Assembly: GCA_016935655.1 (NCBI GenBank)
Contig: JAFGQM010000112.1
Coordinates: 1-9,495, forward strand
From: Candidatus Altarchaeota archaeon
Lineage (GTDB): Archaea; Altiarchaeota; Altiarchaeia; JAFGQM01
Reading direction: 5' to 3'
DNA length: 9,495 bases
Shown: in pieces, positions 1 to 7,197 of the stretch
Layout: every line of letters begins with the position of its first letter
How positions within the stretch are numbered: the stretch's first letter is position 1
Program-made: the position numbers and the translations under genes
Notes under the pieces: model-generated
Databases searched by the model: none
The model's input: the letters and a program-made list of their open reading frames with translations, nothing else
What the model was told of the DNA's origin: nothing

Positions 1-1316
1 ACCTCCCAGCCCGTTTCCTCGTTTATCGCCCCGCTGAGCCTTGTTGCCAGCTCTGGGATTATGATCTTTTTGTGCCGTACCCTTTCGGGTAGTTTGAACT
101 TTTCTATCGACTCCTTGACCACGCCTGAATTGAGGCTGCCTACGGCTACTGCAGTATCCACGGCAAAGCCCTTTGTGTCGAGCACCAGCAGGTAGCAGTT
201 CAGCTTGGCCCTTTCGAGATCCCCCTTTATGATGTGGAACGTGAGCGCATAGTTCACGGTCATGAGGACCGGCGAGGTCTCATCCGGCTTCCCTATTTCA
301 TACAGGCCGGCATCGACCCTGCTCTCCTCCTTGGGGTCGGCGAACAGGTTCTCCCTGAGGGTCATCAGGGGCAGGTTGGCCCAGACGTCCCCGGTCTTTA
401 CCACTACTATACTGCTGTAGCGCAGCATGAAGACGGAAGCAAGGAACGCCTCATAATACTTCTTATTGAACTCATCGGCATCCATGGAATAGGCCAAGGA
501 GGGAGTTGAGATTATCGGAAAGCCCAATGGCTTGACGTCCTTCTCGACAGCCGCCCTTCTTATCTGGACGCATCTGTCGACGAACTCCTTAAACGCCCTG
601 CCGCTGATTGCTGTAGCAGGGTCCAGGACCAGGTCCTCCAGACCCTCCTTGCGCGCCTTGTTGGCCAGATCCCCCAGCTTCTGCAGATCTCCTGACCTTA
701 TCACAAGGGGGCAGTTGTTCTCTTTGGCCAATCTTATCATCTCGGTTATGTTCCTCTCATCGGCGCCGTAGAGCAACGGCCTTCTCTTCCCCACTATCGC
801 AAGAGCCTTTCGCAATATCTCGATATCGCTCGATATCAGTATTAGGGGCTTCGAGCAGTTGTCATTCACGAGCTTCGCGACCTTCTCCGCCTTTAGCTTG
901 TCGCTCAGTTTTATGGCCACTGCGTCCAAGGAAAGCATGACGTTTACCCTCTCCGTCTGCCTTTCGTTGACTGTCTTCGCGCGCTCGGTTATCTCCTCGT
1001 CCGGCATACTGTCTGAGACCTCCAAGGCCAGTATAGTGGGGTTGAAGAACTTCAGCTCATGGCGGTACATGACGCTCTCCCCGCCAAACTTCCTCATGTA
1101 CTTGCCCAAACCGAAGGTGACCTCCCTGACTGGGGTCAGGAGCAGATCAACCAGGATCTCCTTGTTCTGTGGGTCCATGTTCATGCAGGCATCAAGGCTC
1201 TTCTCCCTCTTGACAAGAGAGACTGCAAAGTCCATGCAGGACTTGGAGCCGCAGCTGCCGCAGTCCTTGGCAGGCAGGTACTTGTAGATCTCCATAACCG
1301 AAGCTTTTTTTGCCAT
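1..1316 (-). CDS. cdhE: CODH/ACS gamma subunit, corrinoid iron-sulfur protein large subunit (3' end cut by window)
   Basis: Large subunit of the corrinoid iron-sulfur protein, which carries the methyl group between a methyl-tetrahydropterin and the acetyl-CoA synthase CdhC. I translated 438 codons; the gene runs off the left edge without a stop, and from the usual family size only a short C-terminal tail should be missing. Seen: an N-terminal [4Fe-4S] motif with C19, C22, C27 and C44 in the CX2CX4C...C spacing of the family, the motif YKYLPAKDCGSCG, a TIM-barrel-like middle, and a C-terminal region around VNYALTFHIIKGD and YLLVLDTKGFAVDTAVA that matches the cobalamin-binding end of CdhE/AcsC. 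The start is the ATG at 1316, one base after the cdhD stop (TAATATG); a second ATG lies at codon 8 but the family N-terminus favours the first. No clear Shine-Dalgarno is present, so coupling to cdhD is likely. Confidence 0.95.
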   Translation of the reverse strand, partial: MAKKASVMEIYKYLPAKDCGSCGSKSCMDFAVSLVKREKSLDACMNMDPQNKEILVDLLLTPVREVTFGLGKYMRKFGGESVMYRHELKFFNPTILALEVSDSMPDEEITERAKTVNERQTERVNVMLSLDAVAIKLSDKLKAEKVAKLVNDNCSKPLILISSDIEILRKALAIVGKRRPLLYGADERNITEMIRLAKENNCPLVIRSGDLQKLGDLANKARKEGLEDLVLDPATAISGRAFKEFVDRCVQIRRAAVEKDVKPLGFPIISTPSLAYSMDADEFNKKYYEAFLASVFMLRYSSIVVVKTGDVWANLPLMTLRENLFADPKEESRVDAGLYEIGKPDETSPVLMTVNYALTFHIIKGDLERAKLNCYLLVLDTKGFAVDTAVAVGSLNSGVVKESIEKFKLPERVRHKKIIIPELATRLSGAINEETGWE

Positions 1317-1317
1317 A

Positions 1318-2457
1318 TTACGATTTCAACCACTGCTCGAAGTCCGGCTGCTCGATGGATTCCCCGGACATGAGGTTATCACGAATTGTTTTGACCGCAT
1401 GTATCGCTGCGGGGTGCAGCATCATGAATATCTCCGCTCCTGAGAGCATGGCCACAGTAGCGGTAACTGCTTCCCACAAAGGCCCCCTGTACTCCTTGGG
1501 GCCATAGCCCTCCATGTTCGCCCACGCCTCCCTGGCGGACCATGCATTGGATGAGCCCGACAGCAGTGGATACGAAAGCTGCTTGTCGCCCCCAAGGGCC
1601 ATGAGCCGAGTGGTCTCCATCGTGGATATCGTGTAGTCCAACCCGTATCCCAGCGCGCCCGTGAACGTGTCCATGATTATCTCTTCTGTATGCCTCATGA
1701 CCTGGGAGGTCACCCTCTTCATCGATACGGGATCCATGGTCGCAAGGCAGAGGACCGGATGGCCATGCTGCTTGGCCAGCTCGCCGAATATAATCGCACT
1801 GTCCTCCTTTGCCGCTGATAGCAGTATCCGTTCTCCCTGGGCCGCCTTGGCGACCTCCTTGAAGACCTCCGGGTCCTTCTTCGGGTTGCCGGAGCCTGAG
1901 ACAATGATGGGGACCTTGACCTCCCTGAGGACCGATGAGACAAAATCCGCAGCGTCCTTGGGGGAAGTGTCCTTGCTGAGCGGGTCTGTGGATATCAGAT
2001 GTAGTGTGACCATCCTTGCATCATATTCCTTCACGACCTTCTTCGCCCAGTCCACCGGCGAATCCAAGACGGTTTCATAATGTTGCTGGACTGATTTCGG
2101 CAGGTTCAATTTCGTATCAAAGACGTCAAAGGAGACCTCGGGCTTGTGCGGCGTATCGGATTCAAAGAAATAGAAAGGCATGGTCTTCTGCCCGCCGAAT
2201 GTGAGCGAGTAATCACGGCTTCCGCCATCCTCTTTTGTAGCCCCTATCTTAACCTCTCTTATAGGGTTCCTCCACTCTAGGACTGGAGCCTCGTATTTGA
2301 ACCCCTCCACCCTCGCTATCTTTCTAGCCACCCCAGGCATCTGCATCACTGAAGCCAGCGTTTGGAGCGTGAGCTCGTCGGCTTCTATCTGGATCTTGTC
2401 GAACTCTATCCTGCCGTTCCTCTGCAATATTTCCTTTATGTATCCCTCAAAGTCCAA
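1318..2457 (-). CDS. cdhD: CODH/ACS delta subunit, corrinoid iron-sulfur protein small subunit
   Basis: Small subunit of the corrinoid iron-sulfur protein; it pairs with CdhE, and the heterodimer shuttles the methyl group to CdhC. The 379-residue protein has the family hallmark FGGQKTMPFYFFE (about residues 87-99) and the TIM-barrel signatures VTLHLISTDP, VPIIVSGSGNPKKDPEV and LGYGLDYTISTMETTRLMA. It is somewhat shorter than I recall for methanogen CdhD (over 400 aa). The start is TTG at 2457: an in-frame TGA lies three codons upstream, and the first ATG in frame is only at residue 38, inside a segment conserved in the family. It overlaps cooC by 11 bp and lacks a visible Shine-Dalgarno, so initiation probably depends on coupling to cooC. 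The stop is TAA at 1318-1320, one base before cdhE. Identity is very secure; the exact start less so. Confidence 0.94.
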   Translation of the reverse strand: MDFEGYIKEILQRNGRIEFDKIQIEADELTLQTLASVMQMPGVARKIARVEGFKYEAPVLEWRNPIREVKIGATKEDGGSRDYSLTFGGQKTMPFYFFESDTPHKPEVSFDVFDTKLNLPKSVQQHYETVLDSPVDWAKKVVKEYDARMVTLHLISTDPLSKDTSPKDAADFVSSVLREVKVPIIVSGSGNPKKDPEVFKEVAKAAQGERILLSAAKEDSAIIFGELAKQHGHPVLCLATMDPVSMKRVTSQVMRHTEEIIMDTFTGALGYGLDYTISTMETTRLMALGGDKQLSYPLLSGSSNAWSAREAWANMEGYGPKEYRGPLWEAVTATVAMLSGAEIFMMLHPAAIHAVKTIRDNLMSGESIEQPDFEQWLKS

Positions 2458-3193
2458 TTTTTTTCAAAAAGTCGGTGAATTGTTTGTAAGATTTAAGGCG
2501 TTCAGACTCCCTGTAGACCGATCCGCCCTTCAGGTCTATTTGCGATACTGCAGGGTCCTCGTCTATCCTTCCCTCTATCCCCAGATTGTATCTCTTCGCG
2601 TTCTCGTTCACCAGGCCAAAGAATTCGTCCCTCATCCTGTTCGCGACTATGTGGAATCGCTCGAATTTCACACCCAGGTCAACGGCGAGTCTCCTTATCC
2701 TGTCCGCAGTCTCCACGCCCCTCTCAGACTGGTCTGTGACAACAATCATAATGTCCACGTCGTCTGTCGTCCTCCTGGACAGGTGCTCCAAGCCCGGCTC
2801 ACAGTCGACTATGACATAGTCGTATTTCTTGTTTAAGGAATCTATGACCTTCCGTATCATGTGGTTTACAGCGCAGTAGCAGCCCTCCTTCTCGGGCCGC
2901 CCCATGACCACCAGATCAAACCCATCGCCTTCCGCCATCGTTTCGAAGACCTTGGCATCGAACCAGCGGTCCTTGTCCATTGTAGTGTAAATCTTTTCGG
3001 TATCTGCAGTGAACAGCTCCCTCACATCGCCTATGGTCTTCTTGTATCCCACCCCGAGGGCCTGGGCGAAGTTCTCGTCAGGGTCCGCATCTATGGCCAA
3101 GATAGACTTCTTCTTTTCAGCCAGATACCTGACCAGGAAGGCTGCCATCGTCGTCTTCCCTGTACCCCCCTTCCCAGAAAGCGCGAGTATCAT
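2447..3193 (-). CDS. cooC: CooC-type nickel-insertion ATPase of the CODH/ACS operon
   Basis: MinD/ParA-like P-loop ATPase of the CooC family, cytoplasmic, thought to couple ATP hydrolysis to nickel insertion into CODH (C-cluster) and/or ACS (A-cluster). The 248-residue protein has a deviant Walker A GKGGTGKTT (residues 7-15, signature lysine K8), switch I around IDADPDENFAQALG (34-47), the CooC-specific nickel-binding CXC motif C105-Y-C107 within EGCYCAVN, and Walker B YVIVDCEPGLEHLSRRT (126-142). The CXC motif separates CooC from generic MinD or NifH-like proteins. Its ATG overlaps the cdhC stop as ATGA, and its 3' end overlaps cdhD by 11 bp. A GGAG lies only 2 nt before the ATG, which is tight for a ribosome site. 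Its place between cdhC and cdhD is the same as that of the accessory ATPase gene in methanogen cdh operons. Confidence 0.94.
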   Translation of the reverse strand: MILALSGKGGTGKTTMAAFLVRYLAEKKKSILAIDADPDENFAQALGVGYKKTIGDVRELFTADTEKIYTTMDKDRWFDAKVFETMAEGDGFDLVVMGRPEKEGCYCAVNHMIRKVIDSLNKKYDYVIVDCEPGLEHLSRRTTDDVDIMIVVTDQSERGVETADRIRRLAVDLGVKFERFHIVANRMRDEFFGLVNENAKRYNLGIEGRIDEDPAVSQIDLKGGSVYRESERLKSYKQFTDFLKKIGL

Positions 3194-4548
3194 TTCTCCT
3201 TCTTCTCGATGATCATCTTGTCCGCTACTATCCGGACGTTTTTGAACGTTATTGAGACGCCGCCTACCCCCGGCATAGCGCCCTCGAGCACCAGTGGCGC
3301 GCCCTGGACTGCCTCGGGCTCCTTCTTTTCCTCTGTGGCCTCGGGCTTTTTCTTCTTCACCCAGGGATGGTCAACTTTCTCCAGGAATTCCTGAAGTTCC
3401 TTCACGTTCTTGACCTGGGTCTCATCCGCTATCTTATCCCTTACGTCCTGAGGGATCGAATTTGAGTACTTCTCTTTAAGCTCCTTGGGCAAGTAGACTA
3501 CCCTCTGGAAGCCGCCGTCTGCCGAAAGGAACCGGGGCGACCTCATCCATTCTAGGCCGAAGCCCAGGAAGCCGACCACCTGCTCGCCGCCTCCAGTCTG
3601 CGAGGCCATCTCAGAGAAGCTCAATCCGTTCACACCCTCGCCCTTAAACCCCCTGTGAACGATGCCCACGGCATCCAGTTCCGGTATGTAGAAGGCAACT
3701 GCCTCGAAACAGCCACAGCTGGTATGCGGATAATCGAACATGGAATACATATCGATCCTCTTGGTGGCCCCGCCGGTGTTTTCATCCAAAAACTTGTTCA
3801 CCCCCTCGAACTCGCCTTTATCAGCATCCAGGACCTTGCCCTTTGCGATCGGCTGGTTGGCGCCCTCGGGATCGATCTTGGAGGCTGCGCGCGCATCGAA
3901 CCAGTTTATAGCCCCGCATAGTGCGGGCCTGTTGGGTGATATGACGCATAGGTGTTTCGACGCAAAGCTCTTGCAGAGGTTGCAGCTGTAGAAGGTATCG
4001 ACCTCCTCGTCCTTCATCCCCGCGACCTTGGCGTTCCTCTCCCCATATTTCTTGACCGCATAATCGACCAATTTCTTGACCTGCTCGGTATCGGTTATCA
4101 GATCCACCTCGGCCTTCTTGATTATCGGGAACTCCTTTTTTATGTACTCTGAAAGGATTGCGCCCATATGGCTCAGGCGCAGCCCTGCCTTAAAGCTCTC
4201 CTTGCCGATCCTCACCCAGACATACTCTCTCTGGTTCAGATGCATGACGCCCTGTATGTAGTTGAATATGTCGTGTATCCTCCTTTCTACGACCCCCTCC
4301 AAGTCCTCCTCAAGGTCGGAGCCCGCTATCTTGAGATAGATGAAAAAATTGTTGGTGGAGCCCTCGGGCAGCTTGTCTATGTCCATGCCTATGACGTTGA
4401 CCTTCCCGTCCTGGATCTCGCCGGCCTTCTTTACTTCGCATAGCTCGGCCTTGTATTCAGCGCTGCCGCCGAACTCGACCTGCATGTCGTTCTTCCTGAT
4501 CCTTTCACCCTCATACACCACCCCCACCTCGACAGGATACTTGGTCAT
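3190..4548 (-). CDS. cdhC: Acetyl-CoA synthase, CODH/ACS beta subunit
   Basis: Catalyses acetyl-CoA formation or cleavage from a corrinoid-bound methyl group, CO and CoA at the Ni-Ni-[4Fe-4S] A-cluster. From the chosen start the protein has 452 residues and lacks the N-terminal CODH-contact domain of bacterial AcsB, as expected for archaea. All A-cluster ligands are present: C189, C192, C201 and C211 (cubane) and the C278-G-C280 motif (distal nickel). The spacings (3, 9, 10, 67, 2) equal those I recall for Moorella ACS (C506/C509/C518/C528/C595/C597). A charged Lys/Glu/Pro linker (about 398-417) leads to the family's C-terminal segment. I chose the ATG at 4548 over the ATG nine codons upstream: it has a well-spaced GGAGG, gives an ATGA overlap with cdhB, and starts the protein as MTKYPVEV, where the family normally begins. 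Confidence 0.96.
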   Translation of the reverse strand: MTKYPVEVGVVYEGERIRKNDMQVEFGGSAEYKAELCEVKKAGEIQDGKVNVIGMDIDKLPEGSTNNFFIYLKIAGSDLEEDLEGVVERRIHDIFNYIQGVMHLNQREYVWVRIGKESFKAGLRLSHMGAILSEYIKKEFPIIKKAEVDLITDTEQVKKLVDYAVKKYGERNAKVAGMKDEEVDTFYSCNLCKSFASKHLCVISPNRPALCGAINWFDARAASKIDPEGANQPIAKGKVLDADKGEFEGVNKFLDENTGGATKRIDMYSMFDYPHTSCGCFEAVAFYIPELDAVGIVHRGFKGEGVNGLSFSEMASQTGGGEQVVGFLGFGLEWMRSPRFLSADGGFQRVVYLPKELKEKYSNSIPQDVRDKIADETQVKNVKELQEFLEKVDHPWVKKKKPEATEEKKEPEAVQGAPLVLEGAMPGVGGVSITFKNVRIVADKMIIEKKEK

Positions 4549-4973
4549 CGCTTGCCTCCGAACGCCTTCAACCACTCTTCCTCAGACATGGTCTTTAAGG
4601 AATAATTAGCATTAGGGTGATAAAACCTTTCCAGGGATATTGTCTTTGTTTTTGAAAAATGTTTCAAATGCTGGAAAAGCTGATTCAGGAACCAAAAATC
4701 GAAGCCGAGGAACGCAAGGGTGTCGTAACCATCCTTGATCGTTTCATAAGGGTCTTGTATACTAACTTTCTTCAGGTCCAATCTCTTGGCGACGGGCCCT
4801 ATGGTAACAAGATTTGCGCCGTTGAAAACCTTGGCCTGATAGTCTGTAGCCAAGGCCCCCAATAGAATCGCGGATTTCGTGGAGGCGGTCATCATCTCCA
4901 ATGCCTTGGCTGGCTCCACGACTGCCGCCTGTTTCCATCCGGACACCGCCGAAAAGATCCATACCTCAGACAT
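4545..4973 (-). CDS. cdhB: CODH/ACS epsilon subunit
   Basis: Epsilon subunit of the archaeal CODH/ACS, which binds CdhA in the alpha2-epsilon2 CODH component; a role in electron transfer or stabilisation has been proposed for the family. From ATG 4973 the protein has 142 residues, a little shorter than I recall for methanogen CdhB. Seen: a Rossmann-like (DHS/TPP-binding-like) fold pattern with SAILLGALATD near residue 34, and the conserved C-terminal signature YDTLAFLGFDFWFLNQLFQ followed by TISLERFYHPNANYSL (83-125), diagnostic for CdhB. A TTG two codons upstream is in frame, but the ATG is the better start. The gene overlaps cdhA by 8 bp and ends in an ATGA overlap with cdhC. Its 3' half is clearly AT-richer than its neighbours (about 35% G+C over 4591-4690 by hand count). 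Confidence 0.92.
   Translation of the reverse strand: MSEVWIFSAVSGWKQAAVVEPAKALEMMTASTKSAILLGALATDYQAKVFNGANLVTIGPVAKRLDLKKVSIQDPYETIKDGYDTLAFLGFDFWFLNQLFQHLKHFSKTKTISLERFYHPNANYSLKTMSEEEWLKAFGGKR
4555..4559 (-). promoter_or_regulatory. Shine-Dalgarno of cdhC
   Basis: GGAGG on the minus strand, 6 nt before the ATG at 4548. It is the only well-placed, strong ribosome-binding site in the operon. It lies inside the end of cdhB and decides the cdhC start against the ATG at 4575. Confidence 0.7.
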
Positions 4974-7197
4974 CTTCAAGTAGTGTCGAATCCACGTTCC
5001 CTCTTTCCCCCTTAAGCTTTATGGTGTCTGACATGTTCATCGGGACGTCTGCCTTGCCCCTTATGAAATCCATATAATCCTCAGGCTCCCTGCCAAAGTA
5101 TTTTTTATGCAGGTCGATGTAGTGGGAGAGTTTTATCTGCCTTCCCTTGCCAGTGTCATTGGGGCGCATGCAGAGCTTCGCAGCCAGCACTATCGTCTCC
5201 TCTACGGTCTGGACTGAATGCAACAAGTGCTGAGGAGCAGGCTCTATCTTCACCTTCTTCTTTGTCGCCTTGTCATAGACCTCCCATGTCTTCTCGTCCT
5301 TCGGGTCGCCCAGCATGAGCTTCCCGTATTTGGCCCCTGCGGGGCCGAGGATTACGGGGATACCGAGTCTCATCACGCTGTGCGCTATGGAGCACGCCTT
5401 CTGGGACATGGCTCCATATGCTATGCCTACGGCCCCCACTTTGTTGAGGATGTAATCGGCTATGTTCTCATAGTTACCGTCCAGGTCCTCGCGCGCGAAT
5501 ATGGCAGGTATCTTTATCGCGGCCCCCAGTATGTGCGCATTGCTGACGCAGGAGCCGGTGTTCAACAGACATCCTGCCTCCAGTCTACCCGTTGTGTTCT
5601 CATATAAGTCTGAATACTTGGCTATCTGCATGGCGGCGCAGCCGGAGACCATGACTATATACCTCCTGTTCGTGAACTCCTCCGCGATCTTTGCTATCTT
5701 CGGGCCGTCAGAGTGCGCAGGACAGCCCACTATCGCTACTATCCCCGGGATCGAGCCCATGACCACCGGGCCGCCCACTTCCCTAACCTCCACATCCCTC
5801 ACGGGACCGGTCCCCGCCCTCAGCTTATGTGCTTCGCCCTTGAAGACAGTCTCGTATGACGCGCGCATCATAAGACTTACTATCGGTATATGCATGGGGC
5901 AAGCGGCCTCGCACTTGCCGCATGAGATGCAGTGTATCATGACCTCCCTGAGCTTGCTGTCATCCCCCTTCTCCTTAAGGAGATGCACCGCCTCATCGAT
6001 TTCCAGGTTGAAGGGACAGCTCCTCCTGCACATGTGGCAAAATATACAGGGCAGGGATGCCTTCTTCAAATCGAGGCTGGCAAACTCGAACTTCCTGTCT
6101 TTCCGTTCCTTGTAGTTGTCGTTTGCGAGCCTGACTAGGATCTCCGGGAGTGTGGCCATGTTATTATGGAATGTAGCCCTCTCTTTTTTCAAGAAACCCA
6201 CCGCCTCGTCGACGGAGTAATTGCTGATGTTCTTGAGCCCGCCCATGATCTCCTTTGAGGTCGCGACAAGGATCGCGCCGGTGTTCTTGGCAAGCTCGAC
6301 AATGTCCACCCTCACGCACTGCTCATCGATTACTATGACATCGGCGGCCCCGCTCTTGACGAACTGCAGCTGGTCTGCCATGGAACCGATTATCTTAAGC
6401 CCGTGGTCATGACCATGCTCATGGTCCTGCCTCGCCATGTCGTGCCCTGTGCAGCAGAGGCCGCCTATCTGCATCTCCCGGATTCCATTGTGATGGAGGT
6501 AATCAGCTGTAGCAGCACCTGCCTTGATGTTATGGCCTATGAAGAGTATGAAGGGTTTTTTCAGGTCTATGCCAAAGCCGAACTCGACCAGGACGTCCTT
6601 GTTGTCGAAGTCATAGCCTATGATCTGTGCGACATCGGCCAATTCCATGCTAAGGGAGTCGATCATCCCCATATGGAACGATTTCGACTCGAAATCAAGA
6701 TTGTTGTTCTCCTGGCCCACATGGCAGGCGGCCACGCAATCGACAATCTGCTCGCTGCAGTAGTCGATTATCTCCTTGAGATGGATTAGCTTAGTAGGTT
6801 TAGTGCCGGTTATGATCTGGCAGAGGGGGGCCGGGATATCAGTACCGCTAACCCTAAGGTCTGCAAACTCGCCCTTTCTTCTTATGGCCTCCTCAACGAA
6901 CTCCCTGGCATGCGACAGATGCGCAGACACGCCCATGCAACAGCTCAGAAGGACCCTCCTTGCCGTCTGCTCCGTTATATTTATCCCGCAGGCGCCTTTC
7001 TTGTTGTTGCTCAAATCACACTTGCCATAACCGCACATGTCGCAGGAGTCGAATGACGGCATGTAGATGGGCTTGTATCTTGCAAGCAGCTTCATGTCCC
7101 AGTCGCGTATATCGGGTATCTGCGGGAAGGGGGTCTTGCCCCTAGGCTTGCCTTCCCTTATCCTCCCCACCTGGAAATCTACCCTCCCCTCAGTCAT
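4966..7197 (-). CDS. cdhA: CODH catalytic subunit, CODH/ACS alpha subunit
   Basis: Catalyses reversible CO2/CO interconversion at the Ni-Fe-S C-cluster and feeds CO to CdhC. The 743-residue protein shows, in order: N-terminal cysteines C52, C55, C60 and C70 (B/D-cluster region, CDMCGYGKC); the motif AACHVGQENN...DFESK (157-172); H222 (GHNIKAG); GLCCTGHD (C248/C249); DEQC (C294); two ferredoxin-type [4Fe-4S] motifs, CIFCHMCRRSCP (384-395) and CISCGKCEAACP (423-434), typical of archaeal CdhA; then SGCAAMQIAKY (C520), NTGSC (C550) and MSQKACSIAHSVM (C602). H222, one of C248/C249, C294, C520, C550 and C602 are the likely C-cluster ligands. An odd His-rich segment sits at 259-265. Slightly shorter than methanogen homologues as I recall them. 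The ATG overlaps the stop of the Mch-like gene (ATGA), without a Shine-Dalgarno, so translation is probably coupled. Confidence 0.96.
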   Translation of the reverse strand: MTEGRVDFQVGRIREGKPRGKTPFPQIPDIRDWDMKLLARYKPIYMPSFDSCDMCGYGKCDLSNNKKGACGINITEQTARRVLLSCCMGVSAHLSHAREFVEEAIRRKGEFADLRVSGTDIPAPLCQIITGTKPTKLIHLKEIIDYCSEQIVDCVAACHVGQENNNLDFESKSFHMGMIDSLSMELADVAQIIGYDFDNKDVLVEFGFGIDLKKPFILFIGHNIKAGAATADYLHHNGIREMQIGGLCCTGHDMARQDHEHGHDHGLKIIGSMADQLQFVKSGAADVIVIDEQCVRVDIVELAKNTGAILVATSKEIMGGLKNISNYSVDEAVGFLKKERATFHNNMATLPEILVRLANDNYKERKDRKFEFASLDLKKASLPCIFCHMCRRSCPFNLEIDEAVHLLKEKGDDSKLREVMIHCISCGKCEAACPMHIPIVSLMMRASYETVFKGEAHKLRAGTGPVRDVEVREVGGPVVMGSIPGIVAIVGCPAHSDGPKIAKIAEEFTNRRYIVMVSGCAAMQIAKYSDLYENTTGRLEAGCLLNTGSCVSNAHILGAAIKIPAIFAREDLDGNYENIADYILNKVGAVGIAYGAMSQKACSIAHSVMRLGIPVILGPAGAKYGKLMLGDPKDEKTWEVYDKATKKKVKIEPAPQHLLHSVQTVEETIVLAAKLCMRPNDTGKGRQIKLSHYIDLHKKYFGREPEDYMDFIRGKADVPMNMSDTIKLKGERGNVDSTLLEDV
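6401..6429 (-). other. His-rich insertion in CdhA next to the C-cluster
   Basis: Codons for residues 257-266 of CdhA read Q-D-H-E-H-G-H-D-H-G: four histidines and three acidic residues within ten positions. They lie between the CCTGHD motif and DEQC, both expected to supply C-cluster ligands. The spacing from C249 to C294 is 45 residues, against about 38 that I recall for methanogen CdhA, so about seven residues appear to be inserted. The composition is like metal-binding His loops in nickel chaperones; a nickel-holding role is inference only. Confidence 0.6.

Noticed and set aside
2297..2836. 179-codon open frame on the + strand across the cooC/cdhD junction
   Set aside because: It is antisense to two well-supported genes and no family is recognisable.
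4549..4575. Upstream ATG giving cdhC nine extra residues
   Set aside because: It would create a 31-bp overlap with cdhB, and the extra residues do not fit the family N-terminus; the ATG at 4548 has a GGAGG at good spacing and an ATGA overlap.
5501..6115. 204-codon open frame on the + strand opposite cdhA
   Set aside because: It lies wholly across cdhA codons for the ferredoxin motifs and C-cluster ligands; it is a shadow frame with no domain of its own.
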